DNA of 64,000 nucleotides from Hoplostethus atlanticus (taxonomy: Eukaryota; Chordata; Actinopteri; Trachichthyiformes; Trachichthyidae), in NCBI GenBank assembly GCA_034670405.1, contig JAXDDX010000180.1:353501-417500 (forward strand), given 5' to 3'. Within the stretch, counting starts at the first letter, position 1; each line of letters starts with the position of its first letter. A model generated the notes under the pieces. It was not told the origin of the DNA. It saw only the letters and a program-made list of their open reading frames with translations, and did not search any database. The position numbers and the translations under genes are program-made. Shown here piece after piece: positions 33,901-42,088 of this stretch.

Positions 33901-36115
33901 AATAGAGGATCACAAGAGTGGTCTTCTTCACTGGTGGGCGGCTGTGGGGGTAGAGCGGGTCGTCCGCTAATCAGAAGATCGGCGGTTCGATCCCAGGCTC
34001 CTCCAGTCCGCATGTCGAAGTGTCCCTGGGCAAGACACTGAACCCCAAATTGCTCCCAAAGCTGCGCCTTCGGTGTGTGAATGTGTATGAATGGTTAGAT
34101 TCCCCTGATGTGCAGGTTGGCACCTTACATGGTAGCGCCCTGCCATCTGTGTGTGAATGTGTGTGAATGGGGTGAATGTGAATGTAGTGTAAAGCGCTTT
34201 GAGTGGTCGGAAAAGACTAGAAAAGCGCTATATAAGTACAGTCCATTTACCATTTACTGTGGTGTTCCTCACTGTGGTGTTCTTCACTGTGGTGTTCCTC
34301 ACTGTGGTGTTCCTCACTGCTCTTCCCAGAGATCACCTGTCAATCAAACAGTGTGTCCAGTACTGACGTGACGTCTTTCTCCTTGGATTTTCTGTTGATG
34401 GAGTTTGAGTTCCTGTAGGTGGCGCTCTTTTCTTTGTCTGTTCAACCATGGTGGTTATCGCTGCTCATGCTAACTACCCAGTTCTTCTTCTGTTGAAATG
34501 TAAAACGCATCACTTCCTGTCTCCAGAGGGTTTCTCCCAGGAAAGACCTACCTGACACCGGGTGTTGAGAACAGAAGATGGAGAAGCTTCATGATGGTTG
34601 AGGTTGATGATGTTGAGGTCCAGAGATCAGAGAGAGGACAGAGATGTAGAGGAACATGTTGAAGATTCCTGAACCTCCGGTGTGTCTTGTCCTCCTCCAG
34701 TGTCGATGCCGTCGGTGGAGCTGGGTTGTGGTCTCGGTGTGACTCTGGTCCTGATGCTGGTTCTGTTCGTGGTTTATCACGTCTTCTGGCTGGAGCTGCT
34801 GCTGCTCTACCGGTCCTGGTTCGGCACCGACGAACGCCACACAGGTAGGCGATGGCTACCAGTCCAGGAGTCCAGGAGTCCTTCCTGTCTGTCAGCTGAT
34901 CAATGAACGCCAAAATGGCCAAAACAAATCTAACAAATCTTGTCCTCCTGTCTTCCTGTCTTCCTGTCTTCCTGTCCTCCTGTCTTCCTGTCCTCCTGTC
35001 TTCCTGTCTCCATCCAGACGATAAGCAGTACGACGTCTACATCTCGTACGCTAGGAACAGCGAGGAGGAGCAGTTCGTTCTGAGCACGCTCAGAAGAGTC
35101 CTGGAGAACGACCTGGGATACACCGTCTGTATCTTTGACAGAGACAGTCTGCCTGGAGGGAGTGAGTACCCCGGATACTAGTACTACAACTAGTACTGTT
35201 ACTAGTACTACTACTGCTAGTGAAACTACTACTACTACTACTGCTACTATTACTACTACTACTGCTACTATTACTACTATTACTACTACAACTACTACTA
35301 CTAGTAAAACTACTACTTCTACTACTACTACTACTATTACTATTACTACTACTACCACCACTATTACTTCTACTACTACTTCTACTTCTACTACTTGTAC
35401 TGCTGTTACTACTGGCAAAACCTCTACTACTACTACTACCACTTCTAGTAAAACTACTACTGCTGCTACTACTAGTAAAACTACTACTAGTGAGACTTCT
35501 ACTTCTACATCTACTACTACTACCCCTGCAGCTGTTGCTACTACTAGTACTGTAACAGGTAGGACATGAGTGAGACACCAACACACACCACCACCATCCC
35601 CATCACCCCTCCCTCCCTCCCTCCCTCCCTCCATTAACCCCTCCCTCTCTCCCCCTGCAGCCATCACAGATGAGACTCTGAGTTTCGTGGCTCGTAGCCG
35701 GCGGCTGCTGGTGGTCGTCAGCCCGGGCTACGCCTCCCAGGGCTCCCAGGCTCTGCTGGAGCTCAAGGCCGGCATCGACGGCATGGCGCTGGGCGGGCAC
35801 CTACGGGTGATCCTGATCCAGTACAAGCCGGTCCAGCGGCAGGGCTGGGTGAGGGAGCTGAGGAGGGCCCGGGTGGCCCTGGCGCTGGTCCGATGGCAGG
35901 GAGACAAGTCCAAAGAGCTGACGTCTCGCTTCTGGAAGAGGCTGAGGGTGGAGTTACCTGTTCAGAGGGAGGTGGGGGAGGGGAGGAGCAGGGAGGAGTT
36001 GGACCTGAAGAGGCTTCATAGTCAGAACAGCACCAGTTCCCAGACAGGTCTCATTACCAACACAGTGAAAGAACCACAGAAAGCAGGGCTGGTGTACAGT
36101 GCATCATACCTGTAA
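14315..36115 (+). CDS. il1rap: il1rap, interleukin-1 receptor accessory protein (12-exon membrane form)
   Basis: Co-receptor that pairs with IL-1R1, ST2 or IL-36R at the plasma membrane and brings a second TIR domain for MyD88 signalling (family knowledge). Coding join: 14315-14316, 16806-16891, 23521-23716, 24103-24186, 27497-27704, 29623-29791, 30034-30108, 32643-32769, 33270-33418, 34701-34844, 35018-35161, 35661-36115. This totals 1839 bases, 612 codons plus stop, with every phase matching. Layout: signal peptide about 1-24, Ig1 about 30-127, Ig2 to about 250, Ig3 to about 365, transmembrane about 371-395, TIR from about 417. Diagnostic blocks shared with human IL1RAP are [59 protein letters not shown] and TDETLSF. 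Introns hold megabase-style minisatellites but the exons are intact. Exon 11 can alternatively join 39332-40407. Confidence 0.93.
14929..15056. repeat. (CAGA)n/(GGCA)n tetranucleotide array
   Basis: CAGA units grade into GGCA units and back, in il1rap intron 1. A similar array lies at 15360-15455. Confidence 0.93.
15172..15262. repeat. ATCAGATCAC tandem array
   Basis: 5- and 10-base units (ATCAG/ATCAC/ATCAT) repeated about 17 times in il1rap intron 1. Confidence 0.9.
15360..15455. repeat. (CAGACAGG)n array
   Basis: A CAGA/CAGG tetranucleotide mixture, partner of the array at 14929. Confidence 0.9.
15623..15681. repeat. (AC)n microsatellite
   Basis: An AC tract with one CC interruption. Confidence 0.93.
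15899..16106. repeat. 88-bp tandem repeat, about 2.4 copies
   Basis: The blocks CAAGGCATTATGGGTAGAAG, GAACTGTGGTGGTT and GGATCCAACCAGCTACAGGA recur with a period of about 88 bases. Copies are over 95% identical by eye. Confidence 0.9.
16320..16370. repeat. Perfect 22-bp hairpin with CCAAT motifs
   Basis: Arms 16320-16341 (containing GATTGGTCAGTGTGAACC) and 16349-16370 are exact reverse complements around a 7-base loop. Each arm carries an ATTGG/CCAAT element. Confidence 0.9.
16428..16802. repeat. Cluster of (CT)n, (CTA)n and (TC)n microsatellites before il1rap exon 2
   Basis: (CT)n at about 16470-16518, (CTA)n at about 16605-16695 and (TC)n at about 16770-16802. The last serves as the pyrimidine tract of the exon 2 acceptor. 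Confidence 0.92.
16806..16891 (+). CDS. il1rap: il1rap exon 2 (signal peptide)
   Basis: Begins with the G of the split ATG, then [20 protein letters not shown], a classical hydrophobic signal core with a small-residue cleavage region, then VSQSSDQS. It ends in phase 1 before GTGGGT. Its acceptor pyrimidine tract is a (TC)n microsatellite. Confidence 0.85.
17012..17268. repeat. (AGT)n trinucleotide array
   Basis: About 85 AGT units with AGC interruptions at regular spacing. It makes poly-Ser and poly-Val frames on + and poly-Thr on -; none is a gene. It abuts copy B of repeat family 1. Confidence 0.95.
17268..17965. repeat. Interspersed repeat family 1, rearranged copy B
   Basis: The segment 17268-17420 (ATCAGTGATGAAATGATCAG to CATGGCCGCCAGAGG) is in the + orientation of copy A. 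The segment about 17640-17965 (TAGCTAGCTACCAGTTAGTT, CTACATTTGGAGAC and onward) is in the opposite orientation. One arm has therefore been inverted relative to copies A, C and D. Confidence 0.7.
17966..19035. other. il1rap intron 2, no gene seen
   Basis: Contains a short GT tract near 18370 and a duplicated unit of about 70 bases built on GCTAACTAGCTAACCTAGAT near 18735-18830. Nothing else is recognised. Confidence 0.6.
19040..20505. repeat. Large 29-bp purine-rich minisatellite
   Basis: About 50 tandem units of GAGGGATGATAGAGGGGT plus an AAAGGGAGGTG-type end (the middle varies GGAGGG/AAAGGG). The + strand is almost all purine plus T. Because 29 is not a multiple of 3, the - strand stays open in two frames over 520-560 codons (Pro/Ser/Leu repeats), which is an artefact. 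Confidence 0.95.
20595..20670. repeat. (CA)n microsatellite with CG variants
   Basis: CACACG units pass into pure CA units. Confidence 0.92.
20700..21675. other. il1rap intron 2, unique-looking DNA
   Basis: No repeats, exons or RNA genes are recognised. Confidence 0.5.
21677..21746. repeat. (GT)n microsatellite with GC interruptions
   Basis: About 35 GT/GC units. Confidence 0.93.
21944..22060. repeat. 29-bp minisatellite, AGATAGACCAGAATGCAATG family, locus 1
   Basis: About four units of AGTAGCCAAGATAGACCAGA plus ATGCAATGC. The same unit forms a second, longer array at 31426-31618 in another il1rap intron. Confidence 0.9.
22165..23480. repeat. Large 37-bp pyrimidine-rich minisatellite
   Basis: About 35 units of TTCTCATCTTCCACCCCTCC plus TCTCCCTCTCATCTCTC with small variants. 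The + strand is nearly all pyrimidine. It runs to within 45 bases of the exon 3 acceptor. An open frame crosses it into true exon 3, but only the part after 23520 is coding. Confidence 0.95.
23521..23716 (+). CDS. il1rap: il1rap exon 3 (Ig1, first part)
   Basis: Completes the split Glu codon and reads [11 protein letters not shown], then [20 protein letters not shown] and [12 protein letters not shown], ending EPIEY-like QPIEY in phase 2 before GTATGC. It aligns with the human SERCDDWG to LIWYW segment. NYT is a candidate N-glycosylation site. The acceptor sits at the end of a 1.3-kb pyrimidine minisatellite. Confidence 0.95.
23717..24102 (+). other. il1rap intron 3
   Basis: A short intron of about 386 bases with an A/T-rich start. 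No other feature. Confidence 0.8.
24103..24186 (+). CDS. il1rap: il1rap exon 4 (Ig1, second part)
   Basis: Reads [20 protein letters not shown], then TGQYICMLR, the F/G-strand region with the Ig1 cysteine. It matches human ENRISKEKDVLWF to YTCMLR. Acceptor ttctgcag, donor GTAAGG. Confidence 0.95.
24187..24645. repeat. (GGAY)n tetranucleotide array
   Basis: GGAC/GGAT units over about 450 bases, beginning directly after the exon 4 donor. They give His-Pro-Ser-Ile repeats on the - strand that are not coding. Confidence 0.95.
25028..25932. repeat. 20-bp purine-rich minisatellite
   Basis: Units of AGAGGGTACAGAGGGATGAT, with TATAG and length variants, over about 900 bases, interrupted near 25462-25500 by a short unique/GT segment. 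Long open frames on the - strand are artefacts. Confidence 0.95.
26103..26155. repeat. (CA)n microsatellite
   Basis: About 26 CA units. Confidence 0.95.
26156..27496 (+). other. il1rap intron 4, distal part
   Basis: Holds a degenerate (TAGTAT)n array (about 26462-26645) and an (ATT)n tract (about 27198-27224). No other gene seen. Confidence 0.7.
27497..27704 (+). CDS. il1rap: il1rap exon 5 (Ig1-Ig2 link and start of Ig2)
   Basis: Completes the Arg codon, then [46 protein letters not shown] and PSVTWYH, ending in phase 0 before GTGAGA. It corresponds to human NTTYCSKVAFPLEV to ITWYM. The acceptor TTTCCTAG has a weak pyrimidine tract compared with the other exons. Confidence 0.93.
27737..27950. 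repeat. (CTA)n-type array, left of the LINE
   Basis: Mixed CTA/ATACTA units; the continuation lies at 29425-29545, beyond the LINE. Confidence 0.92.
27953..29424 (+). mobile_element. 5'-truncated L2-type LINE
   Basis: Reverse transcriptase remnants in three frames: [12 protein letters not shown] at about 28030, [13 protein letters not shown] at about 28200, CYADDTQL at about 28291 with the catalytic YADD, then [26 protein letters not shown] and the C-terminal [14 protein letters not shown] region. The 3' end has TAAGTCGCTTTGGATAAAAG, CGTCTGCTAAATG and a short TAATG-type tail, characteristic of fish L2. It starts inside the RT domain, and at least three frameshifts plus a premature TGA make it dead. 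It is oriented with il1rap, within intron 5. Confidence 0.92.
27995..29092 (+). pseudogene. L2 reverse transcriptase fragment, frameshifted
   Basis: The frame breaks near 28190 (just before the YGVPQG motif), near 28830 (two-base loss in the LHWLPVAA segment) and near 29090 (RRR followed by TGA). Endonuclease and N-terminal parts are missing. Confidence 0.88.
29425..29545. repeat. (CTA)n array, right of the LINE
   Basis: CTA/CTG/ATACTA units like those at 27737-27950. Confidence 0.92.
29623..29791 (+). CDS. il1rap: il1rap exon 6 (Ig2, second part)
   Basis: Reads [20 protein letters not shown], then [20 protein letters not shown] and [10 protein letters not shown]. It contains the GYYYC cysteine motif of the Ig2 F strand. 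It ends with one base of a split Tyr codon before GTAAG. Acceptor tgtctgtag. Confidence 0.95.
29800..29990. repeat. (CTA)n-type array in il1rap intron 6
   Basis: ACTAAT, CTACGA and CCACTA triplets shortly after the exon 6 donor, including an imperfect copy of exon 6's last bases (GGCTGCAGTACACCA at about 29862). Confidence 0.9.
30034..30108 (+). CDS. il1rap: il1rap exon 7 (Ig2-Ig3 linker)
   Basis: A short 75-base exon: split Tyr, then [20 protein letters not shown] and TVKQ, ending in phase 1 before GTACGT. It corresponds to the human GSPKNAVPPVIHSP region. NQT is a candidate glycosylation site. Confidence 0.9.
30343..30812 (+). repeat. Repeat family 2, copy 1 (carries a minisatellite)
   Basis: Matches 43917-44742 on the opposite strand from end to end: ATTTCCCATAAGCCCCGTTG, GTCTTTGTCTTTCCTGAAGA, GCGCCCTCTTCCTGTTTGG, a GGTAGAGGCT tandem block (30616-30765), then ACTGATGACTCTACA and TTTATTGATGGTGAA. 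No coding capacity is recognised. Confidence 0.88.
30616..30765. repeat. (GGTAGAGGCT)n tandem block
   Basis: 10-base units with periodic GACAGGCTGG interruptions. The same block is about three times longer in the second copy. Confidence 0.92.
30813..31425. other. il1rap intron 7, no feature seen
   Basis: Unique-looking DNA; nothing recognised. Confidence 0.5.
31426..31618. repeat. 29-bp minisatellite, locus 2 of the AGATAGACCAGAATGCAATG family
   Basis: About seven units, with GAGATAGACCAGAATGCAAT and CAGTAGCC blocks, as at 21944-22060. Confidence 0.9.
32278..32374. repeat. Perfect 36-bp inverted repeat with 25-base spacer
   Basis: Left arm 32278-32313 and right arm 32339-32374 are exact reverse complements (core AGCAGGTGATTTCACTGGTT). 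A short tandem (CCCCTGGTCTACAGCC, three times) follows at about 32399-32450. Probably a remnant of an inverted-repeat mobile element. Confidence 0.92.
32643..32769 (+). CDS. il1rap: il1rap exon 8 (Ig3, first part)
   Basis: Reads [17 protein letters not shown], then [20 protein letters not shown], ending FSKTN in phase 2 before GTAGAA. The WWTIDG block is shared with human IL1RAP. Confidence 0.94.
32966..33115 (+). mobile_element. tRNA-derived SINE fragment
   Basis: Contains the Pol III B-box-like GCCAGTTCGAGTCCC and a downstream GGTGGGGTAACTGGTGAGTA segment. Truncated; in il1rap intron 8. Confidence 0.6.
33270..33418 (+). CDS. il1rap: il1rap exon 9 (Ig3, second part)
   Basis: Reads [20 protein letters not shown], then [19 protein letters not shown] and [11 protein letters not shown], with the YNCSV F-strand cysteine and an NCS glycosylation site. 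Phase 1 at the donor GTGAGC. Confidence 0.95.
33936..34254 (+). mobile_element. tRNA-derived SINE, near full length
   Basis: The A-box-like GGGGGTAGAGCGGG and B-box GCGGTTCGATCCC lie about 45 bases apart. A body follows (GTCCCTGGGCAAGACACTGA, repeated GTGTGTGAATG) and a tail with AAAGCGCTTTGAGTGGTCGG and AGCGCTATATAAGTACAGTC. The structure is typical of teleost tRNA SINEs. In il1rap intron 9. Confidence 0.82.
34255..34320. repeat. 15-bp tandem repeat at the SINE 3' end
   Basis: ACTGTGGTGTTCCTC-type units, about four or five copies, directly after the SINE tail. Confidence 0.8.
34701..34844 (+). CDS. il1rap: il1rap exon 10 (transmembrane)
   Basis: Reads [20 protein letters not shown], then [20 protein letters not shown] and GTDERHT. 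The single hydrophobic helix followed by YHVFWLE and the FGTDE turn matches human IL1RAP closely. Phase 1 at GTAGGC. Confidence 0.96.
35018..35161 (+). CDS. il1rap: il1rap exon 11 (TIR domain, boxes 1 and 2)
   Basis: Reads [20 protein letters not shown], then [20 protein letters not shown] and DSLPGG. It contains TIR box 1 (YDVYISYA) and box 2 with the BB loop (RDSLPGG). It ends with a single base (phase 1) at GTGAGT and can therefore join either terminal exon. Confidence 0.96.
35175..35565. repeat. (CTA)n-type array in il1rap intron 11
   Basis: CTACTA, CTAGTA and CTTCTA triplets fill nearly all of the 499-base intron between exon 11 and exon 12a. Confidence 0.94.
35661..36115 (+). CDS. il1rap: il1rap terminal exon 12a (canonical TIR C-terminal half)
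   Basis: Reads [20 protein letters not shown], then [34 protein letters not shown] and the box 3 motif [12 protein letters not shown], matching human IL1RAP. A tail of about 45 residues ([12 protein letters not shown] and onward) is longer than the human end. Stop TAA at 36113-36115. A copy of repeat family 1 begins immediately after the stop. Confidence 0.95.
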
Positions 36116-36697
36116 TATAGAGGCTTTCAGGTGATGTAGCCCCGCCCCCTCTGGCGGCCATGTTGGAGGTCCTCAGCTCTGAACAGCTTGTTGTGTTTCC
36201 GTCTCAACAGAATTGAATCTTCATGGTTAATTTCTGTCTGTTTCTACTGAACTGATCATTTCATCACTGATCCATCTGATTGATTTAGTGTTTAGATCAT
36301 GTAGCTTGTTAGCTAGCTAACCATAGTATCTGGTCAGCTAACCATCACTGTCTTGTTGTGAACACATCTGATTAGCACACTAGCTAATGTATCTAGTAGA
36401 AGCTAGCGTTAGCAGTGGCTAGTAGGTCCCATGTTAGCATGAACTAAACTAGCCTGCTGGCTAGTTAGCTAGCTACCAGTTAGTTCAGGTTAACTAGCTG
36501 ACTCTTCTCCAGCTCCAACTCAGAGTGTTTTGGAGTAGAGACTAGGGCTAAAGACAAGACAGTTTACTGAGTCACAGTAACCTACATTTGGAGACAAATC
36601 TACCTGATCACACTGATCACTTTTACTGAGAACGTTACTGGATGATCTACAGACACACCACAACAACCTGGTTCAGACAGTCAACTGGTTCTAGCTG
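36116..36697 (-). repeat. Interspersed repeat family 1, copy C
   Basis: The most complete copy, in reverse orientation relative to copy A, starting directly after the exon 12a stop. It includes GGCGGCCATGTTGGAGGTCC, TTGAATCTTCATGG, TAGTTAGCTAGCTACCAGTT and CACCACAACAACCTGGTTC. Part of it would be 3' UTR of the short isoform. Confidence 0.75.
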
Positions 36698-39331
36698 GTT
36701 CTGATAGATTAGAGATAGAAAGGCAGAGAGAAAGATATTAATACTCAATTAATACTATATTCCCTTGGCAACATAGGTTTATTCGTCTCATGCCATTAAA
36801 GCAGATTGGAATTGAACTGTATTGAAGAGAGAGAGAGGGAAAAATGGTGCTGAAGCAACCAGGGGTGCTGCCTTAAATGAAATTGCATCGAGGGAAGATG
36901 AACAACTCTGACTCAGTGAAAAAACAGTCCAAGCTTTAACAGTTCATCATATTGAAAACAGGACTGATATTCACCAGGTAAAACTACAACAGGGAACGAG
37001 CTGGAACAAATGTCCTGGTGTTCATGAGCAGAGGATACAGGACCAGTCTGGGTTTCCATTTCCCTCCAGTACTTAATCTGAAGAAGGTTCATTTCACAAC
37101 ATCATGCTATTAATATGATGAAGTATTAGAACTTGGACAGGTTTGTCACCTCGTCCTCCTTCTATGTCATTTAATTTAAGGTAACAGCTTTTCCTCTGGT
37201 TGCTGCAGCACTATTTCTTCCACCGTCTAAAGAGAGAGAGGAAGTGAGAATATTGACGATGGATCAGAAATGGTTGTGGGGTTTTCAGTCCATAGCGTCT
37301 CTCTCCAACAGACACAATAAAGATAAACACTTAAAATAGAAGCAGAGACTGCAACACAGAGCAGCTTTAACACAACAACAACAGCATCAGAGGCAGAATG
37401 GAGGAAAGACGTACCACTTCCTGTCTGGTCCTCTATCACAGCATCATCACCACCAACCACGTGTCCTTGTCATGTTGCCATTACAGCATATTTTCAAACC
37501 AGTAAGTGTTAAGTTGTTTTAATGTCACCATTGCCGCCACTACAGTATTTTCTACCTGTCAGTGTTTCTTAATCATGGTTACATCCAGTATCAACATGAA
37601 GCCTGATTGTAATGGGACTGATCAGATCCCTTCAGATGAACCCGAGACACCGTGACGCACTGGCATTCACCTCCAAGAGTAAAATACATTTAGTTTAAAG
37701 ACGTCTTAAAGTGGAACTGACGTGCACTAGAAACAGGAAGTAGTTCATTTTAACCATGACCAGAACCTCAACCTGACTGGTTTAGTTACCTAACCTCAAC
37801 CATTAGCTAACCAAGTCCAGTTCTTGCTGTTGGTGAAGGAACATTATTCCACAACATGTAATCTGCATTTCCAGGCTCGTTTTTTGTGTTTATTTTGTTC
37901 TGCCTGTTCATAGCTGAGTTCACAACAAGCCAGAATACTGTCTGTCTGTCTGTCTGTCTGTTGAAAACTGCAGATTACACATTACAAGCTGCACTACAGC
38001 CGGGACAGGCCCACTACCACATGACCACAGATAGGAACCATGAAGAGGAAACACTGACCCGTTTATCTGATCGTTGCTTTTCACTCGTCATGATGGAAAT
38101 TATTCTGCACTTTTTCTATTGTAATTTCACAACATTTTACATTTACGCAAACATGAATATTCGTTCTTTTTTATAAAAAAAAAAATGTATTTTGATATAT
38201 GATTGTTTTTTTCAACATTTTGTTTTCATTATTCATTCTGATGGGAGAATGCAATTGGAAATGCACTTTCTTATGTTCTTAATTTTCTGTCACAAAAATG
38301 TATTTCATATTTTTTTAAATAAATGAGTTTCATTTCATGTCATAATTATCATTCATTTCAGTGTGTGGCTCATTTCATATCCCCTGCCTACACACACACA
38401 CACACACACACTCATTTGAGATTCAAATTTCACAAAATGTCACAAAATCTTCAGTATTTTTCAGTTCCTCATACTCATTCAGTCATTCAGTCTACACCAT
38501 ATAACATATCGAATCACAGGATCTAATTGGTCCAATCAGTGACCAATCCAATAATTCCAATCAATTGGTTGCTATGGTAACCTTTGTGGTAACCTGGGAG
38601 CTAGTTAGTGATTTTTCTTGTTTTGTCTTGTTTATTCTTATGTATGTTCACTACTTGGAAGAAAGCTTTTCACACCTGGACACAAATAAAAACAAAAGAC
38701 TGATGGATGTAGTTCTGCTGATACTTCAGCTTTATCAGGTTTCTCCTGCATCCTCTCCTCTATTAAACCTAAACCAGAAGTGGTTAGAGAGAGAAGAGCT
38801 TTAGAAGATCAGGAATTCCCACTGGTCATGGAATTTCTGGAATATCAGGGAATTTTGAGGTGTATTCCAGACAGGAAGTCAGGGAATATCAGGGAATTTT
38901 ACCAATGGGACACTTTAAAGGAATATACCACAATGTATTTTACACATTCATTACATTAGAAGCTGGTTTCCCACGCCGACTGTTCACCCCTTTAGTAAAA
39001 CAAGGAAGGAATAGTCTGTGGAGGTCATGGAAGTGATCCAACGTAGTTCCAAAAAGTCCTGGGTAAGTCATGGGATTTAACACCGAGGCTGGGAACCCTG
39101 TAGGGTAATATTGATGATGTACCAGGTTTCTGAAGCTTGCTCTCCTCCATCAGAGCTGTCAGAAGGTCTCCTGCTGGTCTTCATCTTGATATAATGCTGT
39201 TGGTGTTTTAGTTGTGTTTCTGACCTAGCTGAAGCCATCGTGTGTGATGATGCTACTGGTCCTCTTTAAACATAATATTGATGATGTATGTTGTTGTCGG
39301 GTCACTAAGCTTCCTCGTCCTCCTCTCCCAG
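36698..39331 (+). other. Intron between alternative il1rap last exons, or short-isoform 3' flank
   Basis: AATAAA signals occur at about 37315 and 38319, candidates for exon 12a polyadenylation. A short (CTGT)n at about 37938 and (AC)n at about 38388-38410. No further exons recognised. Confidence 0.55.
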
Positions 39332-40407
39332 ACCTATCAGAAGCCGTCCTGAGCTCCATGCAGCGGAGTCGTCGTCTCCTGCTCGTCCTCAGTCCTGACT
39401 ACTTGGTGGAGAAGAGCTTCAGCCTCCTGGAGTGTCGTCTGGGCCTCTACCTCCAACATGGCCACCAGGCCTCCATCGTCACCATCCTCTACTGGTCGCT
39501 CAGCAAAACGCCCTGCACCGAGGTCGCCCAGCTTCGGGTGGCCGCCACCAGCACCGTGACCTGGCGAGGGAGTCGCTCCGAACCCCGGCGGTCGAGGTTC
39601 TGGCTGAGGCTGAGGTTGGCGCTGCCGGTCCGACCGCTGGCGATGGGCAGGAGGATGATTGACAGCACGTCGTCTCACTCGGACCTGGCAGCCCTGGCGC
39701 TGCAGCGGGCGCAACGGGTGGACCTGCTGAACCAGAACCAGAAACACTATGACAGACCGGGAACCAATCAGAGTCAGAGAAACAGACAGGCTTCTGCCAA
39801 TCGGAGCCGCAGAGACAGACAGGCCCCGCCCAGAGGGAGGGGCAAGCTGGGAAGAGAGAGAAGTCGAGGACGAAGCAGAGAGGAGGGGCAACAGCACAGC
39901 AGGAGCTACTCAGGGTGCGTTGGGTTTGTTGGTCAGATGGACACTCAGGAAGAGGTGGAAGGCAGAGGGACGGAGCTTATGGTGGAAATAGATATCCAGC
40001 AGGTGTCAGATAATAGGACTGAGGTACAGTCTGACTCCGCCCCTCACTCTAACTCCACCCCCATTCCTGACTCTGCCCTTGAACATAACCCCACCCCTAA
40101 GCCCACCTCCACGCCTGACCTTGACCCTGACCCTGACACCGACATTTACCCTGACCCTGACCCCGACCCCGACCCCGAACACAGAGACGAACAACAGCAA
40201 AAGATAGTCGCTGCCAGAGGTCTTCTGGGTATTAAAGATGCAAACAGGGAAGGGGGAGGGGCTTGTAGTGACATCAGTGTCACCAGCCAACAGGCAGCAG
40301 AGACTCAGCCTGGCCAATCCCCTAACACTAGACCTGTCTTTAACTCCACCCCTCCCCCAAACCCCACCCACCCCGGTGCTGAATACTGTCCCATGGTGAA
40401 ATCATGA
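39332..40407 (+). CDS. il1rap: il1rap alternative terminal exon 12b (AcPb-like, long C-terminus)
   Basis: The acceptor CTCTCCCAG leads into two bases that complete the phase-1 codon left by exon 11. It then reads LSEAVLSSMQRSRRLLLVLS, PDYLVEKSFSLLECRLGLYL, ILYWSLSK and the box 3-like SRFWLRLRLALP, a second, diverged version of the exon 12a half-TIR. After this comes a hydrophilic tail of about 235 residues, rich in Arg/Gln, then Asp-Pro repeats (DPDPDTDIYPDPDPDPDP) from a degenerate tandem repeat, ending CPMVKS and TGA. Joined to exon 11 the protein is 819 residues. Mammalian IL1RAP has a known CNS isoform (AcPb) made by exchanging the last exon; homology to it is my inference. Confidence 0.85.
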
Positions 40408-40860
40408 GGAGATTCTGTTTAGTGCTGCATTCATGTGACATGGGGAAGATGAGCTTCCTACTAGAAAACACTACTACTACTACTAGATATTACTAGCTTA
40501 GCTTTCAGAGGGTTTGGTGATGGATTCTGATTTCTCTGACTTTCTTAATTTCCTTCAACATGTCAGGACACGACGACTGCTGGGTTTCTGGTTTGTGGTC
40601 GACATTACAATGTTTGGTTTGCTGTAAAACAGGAAGTCAGATGTTTCATCAGTTCATGTTGTTGAGAGAGAACAAGCCGATCAGGAGAAACCAGAGTCGT
40701 CAGGAAACTACAATCATGGCGTCTTCCAAGTCGGTGCTTTGAGCCGTCAAGTCATTCCAGGTTATTCCCACATGATATGAATGCAGCATAAGGAGATTAC
40801 CCACAATTCAAAGGGAAAGTGACGTCCTTAAAGAAGTCACACCTATTAATAAAGTAATTG
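40408..40860 (+). other. il1rap long-isoform 3' UTR
   Basis: An AATAAA lies at about 40848 in TATTAATAAAGTAATTG, a plausible polyadenylation signal for the exon 12b transcript. A MITE occupies most of the interval. Confidence 0.45.
40423..40788. mobile_element. MITE related to 7597-7943
   Basis: Ends TGCTGCATTCA and TGAATGCAGCA, flanked by TAG and TAA. The interior shares AGGACACGACGACTGCTGGG and GGTCGACATTACAA with 42478-42560. It begins 15 bases after the exon 12b stop. Confidence 0.7.
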
Positions 40861-42048
40861 AAAACCTCCTTACTCTAACTACAGACGTGAAGCTGAGCGT
40901 AAACCTTCCTAGTGATATTACCCATCATGCTCATCAACCTGTATTGTTTAATTGTATTTTATTGTGAATTTATTATTATTACTCATTTGCTTTGTAATAT
41001 GAATTGGTTTAGTTTTACTGGAACACCTTTCGAACCCCGGGCTGCTGACGCTGCCCTGCCGACGAGGCCGGTCCTGAATCTCCTGGTTTACAAACTGGTC
41101 GTTTCTTGGACTTGTGAACCTTGAAAACTCTTGAGCGATATGTCAGCCGAGTCACCGTCCAGAGGATTAACTATGAGACCTCAACAGAATAAAATATAAG
41201 TACAATCAGTCGCTGTGGTTTCGACTCCGACTGACACGTAGATGTTGAAATCCTGCTTGGGAATTAAAGACGACACCAAATGGAAAAACGTAACAGAGAC
41301 ATTGAACGCCCCATCAGTTCTCATGATTTTGTTTTCAAATCTACTCTGGCTCAGGATATGAATCATGTTCTTCAGGATGTTTTGCAAATAAATGTAGCTG
41401 AAAGTTTAATTGAATTAAATTGAGTGTGTGTTCACGTGCTGCTGGGAAAGTCAGCGTTGCGTTCACTTGTTCTTTTGACGGAAAATCAAACCCGGAAGAC
41501 ATAAACCACCACGGAGGCTGCAGCTACGCAAGCTAAACTAACGAACGGTACTCATGGCGGTTAGTCTGACTAGCTACAAACGTGTAATAAAGGCTCATGA
41601 GCTTTCTTCCTGTTTTCCGCCATGTTGAAAAGGTTAAAGGTCATTATCGCGTTATAATTAAAAACAGGCGGCAAGATGTTCTGACTTTCCAACTTATCAT
41701 CGGACTTTGAACATCGTTCATGAGACATGTCCAAGCAGGAAATTAATTTTTCAGTCACAATACTGGACTCTGATTGGCTGACAGCACCAGCCCCTCTAAT
41801 TCAATATGAGTCCAGTTGTGATGCGTTCACTGGAGTTGGTCTGAAACTGCCTGGAAAAAAGGGTGGATTTTCAACAAGTTTATAACTTTAATAAACACTA
41901 AAATAAAATCTGATTTTAACGTCTCTATTAAACATCTTCTATCATTCATGTACATCAGTAGAGGAAGTTGTGATGTAAGACTGTGACTGTATGGGAAACA
42001 GAAACCAGCAGACCTGACTGAAAAACTCACTAGGTGTCACTCTTTGAC

Positions 42049-42088
<40 letters not shown>

